From: Candidatus Kuenenia stuttgartensis
Lineage (GTDB): Bacteria > Planctomycetota > Planctomycetia > Isosphaerales > Isosphaeraceae
Direction: 5' to 3'
NCBI GenBank assembly: GCA_945865635.1
Contig: CAMBEP010000023.1
Span: 1-64,000, forward strand
DNA length: 64,000 nucleotides
Both the position numbers and the translations under genes were made by a program. This document shows, piece after piece, positions 35,623 through 44,984 of the stretch (positions within the stretch are counted from its first letter, which is position 1; the number at the start of each line of letters is the position of its first letter). The notes under the pieces were generated by a model. The model had not been told where the DNA came from. It made no database searches and saw only the letters and a program-made list of their open reading frames with translations.

Positions 35623-38415
35623 ATGAAGTCAGATCCTGGTAAGGCGACAATCAGGTTTGCTTGGACGATCACCTCTGTGCTTATCCTGGTTTATCCTTGC
35701 AGTAACCTTCAAGCACAGGCAAGCGTCAAAGAACGCCTTGAAGCCGCCAGAATTCTTCGTCAGTCGGGCAAATCTCCCGAATCAATTGAGATTTACGACG
35801 ACCTAAAGCAGCAGAAACCAATTCAAGCGGATCCGAAAGCACTCGGAGAAGTCTGGCAGGGCTTGGCTCTGGCTCAGTCAGATATTGGCGGAAGAACTGT
35901 GACTCAGCCTGAATTGGAAAAGATCGCTGGCCAACTTCCAAAAAACGCCGAGCTACCCGCCATCCTGGCCCAGTGGGCATTCGACTCCGGCCAATGGGAA
36001 AAAGCCAAATCACTGATCGATACCTCACTTAAAATTGACCCCAATAACTTCAATGCCCGCTGGCTCATGGTCAGACTGCTCGACGCTCAAGGCTCAAAAG
36101 ACGAAGCCACAAAATCTGCCGAATGGTTCATCAAAAAACGCAACGAGAACCCGGAAAATCTTGACGCCAATCAACTTGTAACAACAGGCCAGGCAGCCGA
36201 GCGGTTTTATCGAGCCACAACTCGTGGCGAGCAGCTTTCCGAATCCCTATCCGACATTCTAACAGAACTCTACGACTCCGCTATCGCCAGGGATGCCTAT
36301 TGCTGGCAAGCCCACTGGGCCGCCGGAAAATTATTCCTTGCAGGTTATAATGAAAAACGAGCAATCCCCGAACTGCAAAAGGCCTTGCGTATAAATCCAC
36401 TCGCAGCCGAAGTGATTCTGACATTAGGACGAGCAGACCTTGACGGCTACAAACTGGCCTCCGGTCGCCAGCGAGCCCAGCGTGCATTTGAAATCAATCC
36501 GGAATATGCTCCCGCTCAAATACTTTTGGCCGATTTGAATATTTCTGACGAGCGTTTTGACGACGCCCTAAAAGCCGCCCAAATCGCCGTAAAACTCACC
36601 CCAAAAGATGAAGACGCGCTCGCCCGGCTCGCCGCCGCCCGGCAACTCGTCGCCGATGAACTCGGCCTGCTCGAAGTTGAACAGGTCGCACTCGCCCAAA
36701 ACCCAACACCTGCAACATTTTACTACGCTTTGGGCGAAAGGCTTGCAGACCGACGCAAATATCACGCAGCCGAACGAGCCTTCCTCCAGGCTGTCGCTGC
36801 CGACACCCGACGAGCAGATTCAAAAGTTGGACTCGGGATGCTTTACATGCAAATTGGCCGCGAAACCGAAGCGCATGTCCTGTTCGACGATGCTTTCGAA
36901 GCCGACCCATTCAATGTGCGTGCCGACAACATGCTCAAAGTGCTCGCACACATGGCCACCTATAAAGAAATCGCAACCGATCATTTCCGAGTCATTTACG
37001 ACCCATCCCAAGATGAGGTTCTGGCTCAGGCCATGTCGGATTATCTTGAAAAAATCTATCCAAAAATGGTTCAGGATCTTGGCTTCGAACCAGCCGGCCA
37101 AACTCAGATTGAAATCATGAAGAACCACCAGTGGTTCAGCGGCCGAACCACCGGACTCCCATTTTTACCCACCGTCGGGGCCTGCACTGGCCGGGTGGTG
37201 GCTCTGGCGAGCCCTCAATCCACGCAGCAACCCTATAACTGGGCAAGAGTTCTGACACACGAACTGGTACACGTGATTACGCTTCAGCAGACCAATTTCA
37301 ACATCCCTCACTGGTTCACAGAAGCTCTGGCCGTACAAAGTGAAGGCTTTCCTAGACCCCAGCCATGGAATATCATGCTCCTGGAACGAGTCCCTAAACG
37401 TCAGGGAGTGCTGAACCTCGACACCATCAATCTCGGCTTCATTCGCCCCAAAGAGCCCGAAGACAGGCAAATGGCTTATTGCCAGGCCCAGCTTTACGCA
37501 GAGTTCATGACCAAACGATTCGGCCCTGATTCCTTGCGTAAAATGCTCACATCCTATGCTCAGGGAGTCGCAACCCAGAAAGCCGTTGAGACCAATTTTG
37601 GGGTTAGTAAAGCCGTATTCGAGAAAGAATATCTCGCCTACCTCGATGAAGTCGTCGGCAAAATCAAGGCCCGCAGCAACACCGATGAAAAGCTCCCTAC
37701 ACAGTCAGAACTCGAACGCACCCTCGCTAAAGACCCCAAAAATGCCGACGCCTGGGCCGCCCTTGCATACGATTTTTTTGCGCGTCGCGACTTGAAAGCT
37801 GCTCGAAGCCCTGCCGATAAAGCACTGGAACTGAAGCCAGGTCAACCACTTGCAAGCTATGTTAAAGCTCGTTTACTTACAAGTATTGATGACGAACCTG
37901 CCGCTTTGGCCCTTCTGAAAAAAGCCCTCGACGAAAAGGCTCCAAACCCCCGAGTGCTCGACTTGTTGGCCGAACTTGAAATGAATGCCGGTCAATTGGA
38001 TGCCGCCCTGAAACTCTATCAACTCGCCCGCAAGGACGATCCTTATAACCCGAAATGGATCGCAGGCCTGACTCGCATCCATCTAAGGCAGAAAAACATC
38101 CCGGAAATGCTCAATTCGCTGGCCTTGCTGGCATCTGCAGATTCCGATGACCTCGACGTTAGAATCGCTCTCGCCGAACGATCCTTGGCCCTCGGCGACT
38201 CAAAGCAAGCTCGCAAATGGGCCGAAGACTGTTTAGTCATAGACACTTACAATATAAGAGCCTACGACGTACTGGCAAAAACCCTGATCAAGCTGGAACT
38301 TTGGCAGGACGCCAGAAAAACATGCCTGACGATGCTCAAACTGGAGTCCGTCAACGAATCCGATGTGAGGAAAATGCTGGCAGACATTGAGGCGAAACTG
38401 AAACCGAAGAACTAG
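35623..38415 (+). CDS. Secreted TPR protein with an embedded gluzincin metallopeptidase domain
   Basis: 930 residues. Signal peptide ends near SNLQAQA (about 33). Tetratricopeptide repeats fill about 35-450 and 690-925 (for example FYYALGERLADRRKYHAAERAFLQAVA, and WAALAYDFFARRDLKAARSPADKALELKPG). Between them lies a peptidase MA-like domain: His546-Glu-Leu-Val-His550, then Glu567 in HWFTEALAV, a standard HExxH plus Glu zinc site. The TPRs may hold the substrate. It precedes the sigma factor gene by 91 bases on the same strand, with no terminator visible, so it could be part of the same signalling locus. Confidence 0.87.
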   Translation: MKSDPGKATIRFAWTITSVLILVYPCSNLQAQASVKERLEAARILRQSGKSPESIEIYDDLKQQKPIQADPKALGEVWQGLALAQSDIGGRTVTQPELEKIAGQLPKNAELPAILAQWAFDSGQWEKAKSLIDTSLKIDPNNFNARWLMVRLLDAQGSKDEATKSAEWFIKKRNENPENLDANQLVTTGQAAERFYRATTRGEQLSESLSDILTELYDSAIARDAYCWQAHWAAGKLFLAGYNEKRAIPELQKALRINPLAAEVILTLGRADLDGYKLASGRQRAQRAFEINPEYAPAQILLADLNISDERFDDALKAAQIAVKLTPKDEDALARLAAARQLVADELGLLEVEQVALAQNPTPATFYYALGERLADRRKYHAAERAFLQAVAADTRRADSKVGLGMLYMQIGRETEAHVLFDDAFEADPFNVRADNMLKVLAHMATYKEIATDHFRVIYDPSQDEVLAQAMSDYLEKIYPKMVQDLGFEPAGQTQIEIMKNHQWFSGRTTGLPFLPTVGACTGRVVALASPQSTQQPYNWARVLTHELVHVITLQQTNFNIPHWFTEALAVQSEGFPRPQPWNIMLLERVPKRQGVLNLDTINLGFIRPKEPEDRQMAYCQAQLYAEFMTKRFGPDSLRKMLTSYAQGVATQKAVETNFGVSKAVFEKEYLAYLDEVVGKIKARSNTDEKLPTQSELERTLAKDPKNADAWAALAYDFFARRDLKAARSPADKALELKPGQPLASYVKARLLTSIDDEPAALALLKKALDEKAPNPRVLDLLAELEMNAGQLDAALKLYQLARKDDPYNPKWIAGLTRIHLRQKNIPEMLNSLALLASADSDDLDVRIALAERSLALGDSKQARKWAEDCLVIDTYNIRAYDVLAKTLIKLELWQDARKTCLTMLKLESVNESDVRKMLADIEAKLKPKN

Positions 38416-38506
38416 TTGAGTCAAGTATTTGAGAGGTCGGTCGAGATTATGTTAAAGTGACTCATAACCAATCCAGAGCAATTTCATTTAGCAGGACATC
38501 GCCAGC

Positions 38507-39112
38507 ATGCAATTGGATAGCCTGATCATCGATGAACTGATACGAGAAGCCAAAACAGGCTCGGTCATGGCAGTTGATCAACTCTTCACTTTGAGTATGC
38601 CGAAGTTGGAAAACTGGAGTAATGCACAGGCCAGGCTTTTCCATAAGCTTAGGCTTTCATGCCGCGACCTGACTCAGGAAGTGGTTTTAATCGCCAAACT
38701 TCACTTCAATCAATTTCGGGGCGATACCACCATGAGTTGGCTGGCATGGCTCAAACGCATTCATTTTCGAATGATGCAAGCCATGTTGAAAGAACAGAAA
38801 AGGTCCGCTATTATCTCCTATGATGTCCTTCTGGACTACGGTGTTGATGTCGTCGACAAGAGCCCCTGGATTTCAAAAGAGACCACGCCCGGCAGCCTGG
38901 CATCGCTTAAAGAGCAGACTGAGCGAGTCAAATGCGTCATGAATCAAATGGATCAAGCACTTCAACAAGCGCTGACCTTGTGGTTTGATGGAGTGACCCT
39001 GGAACAACATGCAGAGATGCTAAGCACAAAGGTGCACAATATTCGCTACCTTCGCTTTAAAGCCTTGAAGGAGTTTAATACCCGTTGGAAGACATTAATT
39101 CTCAAGGACTGA
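38507..39112 (+). CDS. ECF-type RNA polymerase sigma factor
   Basis: 201 residues. The sigma-2 region reads LSCRDLTQEVVLIAKLHFNQFRGDTTMSWLAWLKRI (50-85), matching the ECF pattern DLxQExFLxAxxxxxxFRG..xWLxxI. The sigma-4 region is about 145-190, with QALTLWFDGVTLEQHAEMLSTKVHNIRYLRFKALKEF as the helix-turn-helix. The acidic residues normally ahead of DLxQE are replaced by Ser-Cys-Arg. No anti-sigma gene is present. Instead a kinase gene overlaps the end by 28 bases. ECF genes paired with Ser/Thr kinases are known in planctomycetes. The 91-base leader has no clear promoter. Confidence 0.88.
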   Translation: MQLDSLIIDELIREAKTGSVMAVDQLFTLSMPKLENWSNAQARLFHKLRLSCRDLTQEVVLIAKLHFNQFRGDTTMSWLAWLKRIHFRMMQAMLKEQKRSAIISYDVLLDYGVDVVDKSPWISKETTPGSLASLKEQTERVKCVMNQMDQALQQALTLWFDGVTLEQHAEMLSTKVHNIRYLRFKALKEFNTRWKTLILKD

Positions 39113-42100
39113 ATGACGCATCCAAATGGCCTGATGAAGTCCAGGACATTCACAATCCTGCCATAGAATCAGGCCCGATTAACGATCGTTACGAACGATT
39201 CGATGAGCTTGCAAATCGGCTCAAGGAAATGGGCGATTCGCCCTGGAGTTTACTCGACGATCATTTATTGGACGAATTGATTCACGAGGATGAAACTTCA
39301 TACAATGCCGAGGATCTGAGTTTAATAAGCTCGCTCCGCAATTTGCAACTTTTTTCAATCATGAATCGAGAAAAGTCAACCTCGGAAGATTTCAACGATT
39401 CAGAAGACCTACTTGACGACGATGTGCCCATCCATGAGTTTGAAAGAGCGACCGTTCTTGGTCGATTTGAACTCCGCGAAATTATCGGACGCGGCAGCTT
39501 TGGGATCGTCTATTGCGCATTCGATCGGGTCACCCGCCGTGAGGTGGCTTTAAAACTGCCGAGGCCGGAATTGCGAGGCCTCAAAACCGTCAAGGAACGT
39601 TTCTATCGCGAAGCCGCTTCCATGAGTAACCTGGTTCACCCAGGCCTGGTTCCTTTATTAGACATCGGTGTCACTGAGGGCATGCCCTATCTCGTAAGCC
39701 GGCTGGTCAACGGACCAAACCTGGAACACTGGCTTGAATTAACAGTCCGGCCAATTTCGCCCAGATTAGCCGCCTTATGGATGAAACAGCTTGCCGAAGC
39801 CATTGATCACCTGCACACCCAAAACATTCTTCACTGCGACATCAAACCTTCCAATATCATGCTGGAACACCCCTATTTTGAAACTCCACTCGAACTGGCA
39901 CCTGAGCACCTGGCCATTCGAGTCACTGATTTTGGCAGCGCATCACGAATTCGATCTGAAAAGAATGCGCGATCAAATGACATGCAAGGCACACTGTGCT
40001 TTATGGCACCTGAGCAAATTCAGGCCCATGGCCAGATCGATGCTCGCACAGATGTTTATGCCATCAGCGCGATCCTATACGAAATCTTGACGGACAAGCC
40101 CGTATTTGATCAGACTGAACCGACTCAGATGAAAGACGACATCATTCAGAAATTACCAGTTAAGCCCAGAAAGTTACGCCCGGAACTACCCGCCTCGCTT
40201 GAAGCCATCACTCTCAAAGGATTAGCAAAGCTGCCCGAGAATCGTTACCAGTCCGCCGGTGAACTGGCCCATGATCTGGATGCTTGGTTGAATTACAAAA
40301 CACCAACGGTCATGAAGCGAGACACAATTCACCGCGCTTCACTTTTCTTGAGAAGAAATCGCCTTGTCGCAAGTATTTTCTTTGTGATGGCTATAGGTGC
40401 CGTAACCTCCATGATATTAAGAAACCAGCAACACCAGATTTTACATCAACTGGAAGTTGAGCGTGCCAGGCTCATCTGGTGGAACAATTATGTCGGGTCC
40501 ATGGAAACAGCACAGAAATACAAACAATCCAATAATAAAGACCGATTGAACGAAATCCTCAATGCAACACAATTCTGGCCCAAAGATGTTGAACGTGATG
40601 ACGACCCGCGAGAGTTTTCATGGTATTTTTTGAATCAGGCACGCGTTGAAATGTCTCAACTCGTCCAGGATTTACCTGTTGATATATCATTTAACGTCAT
40701 GGCGGTCGCTCCACTGAAGAAAACAGTTTGGCTCAGCGGCGACGATGGTACAATCCGCGAAATAGACCCGAAAGAATTAAAAGTGGTTCAGATCCTTAAT
40801 GTTTCCAACAACGGACAAGTCGAAAGTATCGCAATATCTCCCAATAACCACTTCATGGCAATTGGTTATGGTTCAGGAAAGATCCTTTTATACAATCACG
40901 AGAATCTTAAACTGATCGCTTCCGAAAGATATCATTCCGGACTGGTCCGCTCTATGGTTTTCTCAAACGACTCGAGAGTTTTAATTTCCAGTGGATTCGA
41001 CGGCCAGTTAATAATGAAAGACTTGGAATCAGGATCAAGACAGACGTATCAATCCGAGACAAACAATAGTCAGAATCGGCCAGCCAAACTCATGGGTCTT
41101 GCAATGCTGCCCGATAGCAAAAGTGTCGCCGTGTGCAGCCAGGATCACAAAATTCATATCATTGACATCGCGACTGCAAAGCTCACAAAATCGCTTTCAG
41201 GGCATTTTGACGAAGTCGAGCAAGCAATTGTTTCTGCGAATGAAAATTATCTGATCTCAGCAAGCAAAGATCGTACCATTGGAATATGGGACTTAAAAAC
41301 AATGGAGCTAAAAAACCAGATATCAATGGACAATAATTTGGGTCAGTTCAACTCTACAAACCAAAGTGGATTACGAATCCAACAATTCAGCTCGTTTTCA
41401 AATATAGCAGGAATGAATGCTGTTGCCATCGATTCTGGCTCAGGCCTCATTGATATTTTCGGAATTCCATCAGGATCAAGAATTGGTCAAATGCATGGCC
41501 ATACTAAAGGAGTTTGGGCCTTGGCATTGCTCCCATGGAACAATCAGATTGCAAGTATTGGACGAGACTTTCAAATGCGAATCTGGGAGCAACCGTGTCG
41601 GGATTTAATTCCTAATATCCTTTATTTTGAGCTCAAGAATCATCCAGATGGTACAGACACCTTATTTCTCTCAGATGACTTGACCGATCGATCACAGACT
41701 TTGGTTGGAAATCAAAACGTAAGAAGTTTCAAAAGCAAGATGGAAGGTGAATTTAAAGTCTCTGCAACTGCATTCGGACAGAAATATTTAGGTGTCATTC
41801 AAAATCAGATCCAGGATTCCCATGATGGCCAGTTAACTCAGACATTCCAATTTTCTGATAATGTCATGAACTCTGAATCCGAGGATTCCAATAAACCGAT
41901 CAAATGGAGACAGGTCATCAACTTTCCAATAAAATTCCGTAAAACAGTGCCCATTCTTCATGGGCACCCAGAAATGCCATATTTCCTGGCGATCGACGGT
42001 GACCAGAACTTATACTTTATTGATCTTTCGGACAATCAGTCACCAAAATCCATCTTGATATCCTCAAAGGTCAATGATGCCAGCTTTTGTCCGGAAAAGG

Positions 42101-42624
42101 ATGAAATCCTGGTCCTCAAAGCAGATTCTTCAAATCATGCCTTCTGGAATTATAGAATCGGGGAATGGGGGCAAAGTCTGAAAAGTCTGATTAACAATAA
42201 TTCGGAAATACAGACCGAATGGGTAACTCTGAAATACTCTCCTGACAATTCCCATATCGCAATTTACACGATTGGTGGCAAGTTGCTGATATTTAATCAA
42301 GCCACTTTTGAATTGGAGAAAACAATCCATCTTCCAGAAATTGGCCAGAGACGAGTGCGTCATATCGTTTGGACCCGAGATTCCAAACAGATCCTGATTG
42401 CCATGTCCATAAAGGATATGTTCCTTGTCGATTACGAGACCGGTAAGAGTTTGCTTCGCTGGGATTTTGGGTATCGATCAATTCACAAAGTAGAATTTTC
42501 AAGCAATGGCGAATCTCTTTGGGTACTTGAAGGTGCAACAGAATTTGATCGACTTCAGTCATTTCAGAGAAGAGTTTTTCGGTTTTATGCACCCAGAAAA
42601 GCAATGCCACCAACAATCCCCTAA
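39085..42624 (+). CDS. Transmembrane serine/threonine kinase with WD40-repeat sensor domain
   Basis: 1179 residues. Residues 1-125 are acidic and probably disordered. The kinase domain is about 128-402: GRGSFG 135-140, Lys157, HCDIKPSN at 250-257 (Cys replaces the usual Arg, so it is non-RD), DFG 282-284, and GTLCFMAPEQ 302-311. One membrane helix (about 427-445) is followed by WD40-type repeats over roughly 530-870 (for example IAISPNNHFMAIGYGSGKILLYNHEN, and GHFDEVEQAIVSANENYLISASKDRTIGIWDL) and a degenerate second half. The start is TTG 39085 inside the sigma gene, with AAGGAG at 39068-39073, so translation is probably coupled. The WD40 part should lie outside the membrane. Confidence 0.9.
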   Translation: MEDINSQGLNDASKWPDEVQDIHNPAIESGPINDRYERFDELANRLKEMGDSPWSLLDDHLLDELIHEDETSYNAEDLSLISSLRNLQLFSIMNREKSTSEDFNDSEDLLDDDVPIHEFERATVLGRFELREIIGRGSFGIVYCAFDRVTRREVALKLPRPELRGLKTVKERFYREAASMSNLVHPGLVPLLDIGVTEGMPYLVSRLVNGPNLEHWLELTVRPISPRLAALWMKQLAEAIDHLHTQNILHCDIKPSNIMLEHPYFETPLELAPEHLAIRVTDFGSASRIRSEKNARSNDMQGTLCFMAPEQIQAHGQIDARTDVYAISAILYEILTDKPVFDQTEPTQMKDDIIQKLPVKPRKLRPELPASLEAITLKGLAKLPENRYQSAGELAHDLDAWLNYKTPTVMKRDTIHRASLFLRRNRLVASIFFVMAIGAVTSMILRNQQHQILHQLEVERARLIWWNNYVGSMETAQKYKQSNNKDRLNEILNATQFWPKDVERDDDPREFSWYFLNQARVEMSQLVQDLPVDISFNVMAVAPLKKTVWLSGDDGTIREIDPKELKVVQILNVSNNGQVESIAISPNNHFMAIGYGSGKILLYNHENLKLIASERYHSGLVRSMVFSNDSRVLISSGFDGQLIMKDLESGSRQTYQSETNNSQNRPAKLMGLAMLPDSKSVAVCSQDHKIHIIDIATAKLTKSLSGHFDEVEQAIVSANENYLISASKDRTIGIWDLKTMELKNQISMDNNLGQFNSTNQSGLRIQQFSSFSNIAGMNAVAIDSGSGLIDIFGIPSGSRIGQMHGHTKGVWALALLPWNNQIASIGRDFQMRIWEQPCRDLIPNILYFELKNHPDGTDTLFLSDDLTDRSQTLVGNQNVRSFKSKMEGEFKVSATAFGQKYLGVIQNQIQDSHDGQLTQTFQFSDNVMNSESEDSNKPIKWRQVINFPIKFRKTVPILHGHPEMPYFLAIDGDQNLYFIDLSDNQSPKSILISSKVNDASFCPEKDEILVLKADSSNHAFWNYRIGEWGQSLKSLINNNSEIQTEWVTLKYSPDNSHIAIYTIGGKLLIFNQATFELEKTIHLPEIGQRRVRHIVWTRDSKQILIAMSIKDMFLVDYETGKSLLRWDFGYRSIHKVEFSSNGESLWVLEGATEFDRLQSFQRRVFRFYAPRKAMPPTIP

Positions 42625-42679
42625 CCATGAACAGCTGTATCGCGATGAAGCCATAACTCCTTTTATTTCAGAATCCATT

Positions 42680-43321
42680 TCACTTCAATCGCCTTATCTG
42701 TATATTCCGGAACGAAACTCGTCCGTTATGACTTTGAAGACCAATTCTTCCAGTCTTCCGGGCCAGCCCCGTATGCTCCTTCAATAATTCCGGGTGCTTG
42801 TCAATGTGGTCGTCCACTATTATCTGGCCATTGAGTTGAATAATTATATGGGAACCGTCTGCGCGAATCACTATTTTATTCCACTCGCAAACTGGCTTCA
42901 GAAAACCCGTTTTTGCTGGCGACACATGATAGATCGATCCTGTGCGCTGCCAGGGTTGTATTTTCGCATACTTCGGATGAAAGTCGTCCAGAAGCTGAAT
43001 TTCCATCCCCGTGCGTGAAATATGCGAGGTATCGGCTGGTGCTCGAAGATAAACACCAGAATTACTGTCAGAAGTCAGTTGAAATTCGGTTTGAAATTCA
43101 AAGTCTGCATAATCTTCATTCGTGGCTAGCCAGCCACCTCCTTCACCTGCCATGATCAGCAGGCCATTTTCAACAGACCAGATTTCTTTTTTCAAGCCAA
43201 TCTTGTTCCAGCCGGATAGATCTTTCCCATTGAACAAGGATTGAAACTCTTCGCCATAATTCGTCAGCGGAAACGCAAAAGTTGCGGCGATTGCCAAAGT
43301 GATGATCTGAGCGACTTTCAT
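42680..43321 (-). CDS. Secreted DUF1080 protein
   Basis: 213 residues from ATG 43321, chosen because AGAGGG lies 8 bases upstream; ATGs at 43327 and 43339 are alternatives. Signal peptide KVAQIITLAIAATFAFPLTNYG, then a full DUF1080 domain: FQSLFNGKDLSGWNKIG, the FQTEFQLTSDSNSGVYLRAP core, TGMEIQLLDD, and GRIGLQSHNGRVSFRNIQIRRL at the end. This fits the better-conserved 3-keto-disaccharide hydrolase-like form (compare 29069-29740). It is the last gene of a minus-strand run with two unknown proteins, 30 bases after the 108-residue gene, and converges on the WD40 kinase gene. Confidence 0.87.
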   Translation of the reverse strand: MKVAQIITLAIAATFAFPLTNYGEEFQSLFNGKDLSGWNKIGLKKEIWSVENGLLIMAGEGGGWLATNEDYADFEFQTEFQLTSDSNSGVYLRAPADTSHISRTGMEIQLLDDFHPKYAKIQPWQRTGSIYHVSPAKTGFLKPVCEWNKIVIRADGSHIIIQLNGQIIVDDHIDKHPELLKEHTGLARKTGRIGLQSHNGRVSFRNIQIRRLK

Positions 43322-43351
43322 AGTCATAACCCTCTGCATGGTATTGAAGAC

Positions 43352-43678
43352 TTAATCCCATGGCCTGACAACACCAGTTGCTGTCAAAGTAGGGTCAAGT
43401 TCAGAAACGATCCGGAATCGAAGACCAGGCTCAACTGGAACGGCACGATCGAGTTTCAAGTCGATGCAAATGCAATCCGACATGCGAAATCCGCCTAAAC
43501 TTGACTTCCGAACCAGTTGACCAACCACTTTTGCGGTTCGGATTTCAACTTGCCAACGACTATCACGAATTGCACTTTGAACCAGATCTACACCTCGACT
43601 TGTTTCATCGGCGGTAAAGAGTCCTTTGACAACGCTGACTTCCCGAGCTTCTGGCAATGGCTTGTGCATTCTGTTCAT
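43352..43678 (-). CDS. Small conserved-looking protein with a translation-factor-like beta-barrel segment
   Basis: 108 residues; no family recognised with certainty. The second half (GFRMSDCICIDLKLDRAVPVEPGLRFRIVSELDPTLTATGVVRP) reads like the beta-barrel domain that follows the GTPase domain in EF-Tu, ending in the typical G.V. strand, but no GTPase domain is present. The start codon overlaps the upstream stop as ATGA (43678-43675), a strong sign of translational coupling and of a real gene. A metal- or nucleotide-free adaptor is all that could be guessed. Confidence 0.7.
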   Translation of the reverse strand: MNRMHKPLPEAREVSVVKGLFTADETSRGVDLVQSAIRDSRWQVEIRTAKVVGQLVRKSSLGGFRMSDCICIDLKLDRAVPVEPGLRFRIVSELDPTLTATGVVRPWD

Positions 43679-44922
43679 GCCCCTGTTTTAGATTGCAATT
43701 CCTCAATCCTTGCGCCTAGAAACAAAGCCCAGTCCTCAATCTTTTCGGCAGCTTTTGCAAGCAGATCAGGTCGATTCGCATCCCGACACATGGCACTGAC
43801 CGTGGGGCACATCAAATAGGATTCAGGAATTTCCATCAAATGCTCGGCTGCAACCGCGATTGCATCTTCCGTCCTGCCCAGTCTGAAGAGCAAACGGGCC
43901 AAGGTCTGAGCAGGCAAAGTTTGCAGCGGGTCACTCGGCTGATCGTCTTCATAAGTCAGTTCCCGAACCTTGGATTGAAAGTGTTTGACAGCCAATTCCA
44001 CATCATTCCCCGCAAGGGCATTTAAATATATCGCATGATCTGCATAAATATCTTCAAATGGCGGGAGCCCGTCATATCGAAATCTGTCTGATAACCCAGT
44101 TCCATATTGGGCCAATTCGGCTGCCAGAGTAATGCTTTCCTGGCTTTTCAGAAGTGGCGAAAGCCGCACAACCGAGGACAGATGTGAGACATCGATGGCA
44201 TAAGCGTCGTCGTCATAAATCCATGCCTTGCCAGTGATCATTTCTCTGACCGATGCAGATGCAGTAGGTCGCAGGCCGTCCCGCCGCTCAATTTCTGATG
44301 CCAGACTATATTGCAATTGATCGTACAGAGCTTTTGTGAGAAGTGCGGCGGCCTCGGATCGAGTTTTTTCATCGCCTGGCATTGCTTCAAAAGAGGAAAT
44401 CGCCGAGCAGATGCCGTACCGGTCAAGAACCCAGGAAAAACCTTTGATCGGATGAACCTGTTGCTGGAATGCAATATCAATGATTGCACCAAGTGTATGC
44501 TCATCGGCCAGTGACGGATCAAAATTCTCGATCGCCTCGCGAACCGGTTCTTTCTCGCCAATAACACGAAAATAAGGCCAGGCTGCGATAATGTCGCCTC
44601 GATCCAAGAGCAACTGACCAACCGATCGAAGGGCTTCGACATAGCGGTCTTCGTATTTTATCTTCAATTCAGCAGACAGATGTTCTGAAACGATTCCTGC
44701 AGGCTGAAGGCCAAGGTCGAGCCTGGCTTTTAGCAGCAATGCGTCGAGCAGTGGTCGCGACTGAGCTTTTTCTGTTGCATTTTTGATCAATAAATTGACA
44801 GCCGCAGATGGCCCTTGGGCCTCCAGTATCAATTGCATTTCTTTGACAAACGACTTCACAAGCAAGTCACTGGCCAGTTCATCTGTAGTCTTATCACCAT
44901 TGTTTGTTCGATTTGGCCGCAT
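43675..44922 (-). CDS. Hypothetical helical-repeat protein
   Basis: 415 residues, no recognised family. The composition is helical throughout, with TPR-like pairs (LLDALLLKARLDLGLQPAGIVSEHL, and TLARLLFRLGRTEDAIAVAAEHL near the end). There is no signal peptide or membrane segment, so it is cytoplasmic. The last residues (ALFLGARIEELQ) lead into the ATGA overlap with the 108-residue gene. It may be a scaffold or a leaderless-repeat protein working with that partner. It starts 62 bases after the LOG-family gene on the same strand. Confidence 0.72.
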   Translation of the reverse strand: MRPNRTNNGDKTTDELASDLLVKSFVKEMQLILEAQGPSAAVNLLIKNATEKAQSRPLLDALLLKARLDLGLQPAGIVSEHLSAELKIKYEDRYVEALRSVGQLLLDRGDIIAAWPYFRVIGEKEPVREAIENFDPSLADEHTLGAIIDIAFQQQVHPIKGFSWVLDRYGICSAISSFEAMPGDEKTRSEAAALLTKALYDQLQYSLASEIERRDGLRPTASASVREMITGKAWIYDDDAYAIDVSHLSSVVRLSPLLKSQESITLAAELAQYGTGLSDRFRYDGLPPFEDIYADHAIYLNALAGNDVELAVKHFQSKVRELTYEDDQPSDPLQTLPAQTLARLLFRLGRTEDAIAVAAEHLMEIPESYLMCPTVSAMCRDANRPDLLAKAAEKIEDWALFLGARIEELQSKTGA

Positions 44923-44984
44923 TTTTATTTCCTGGGATGGTTTGATTCGTGGGAAGAATCTGAATCGTCTTGACGTTGGTATTT

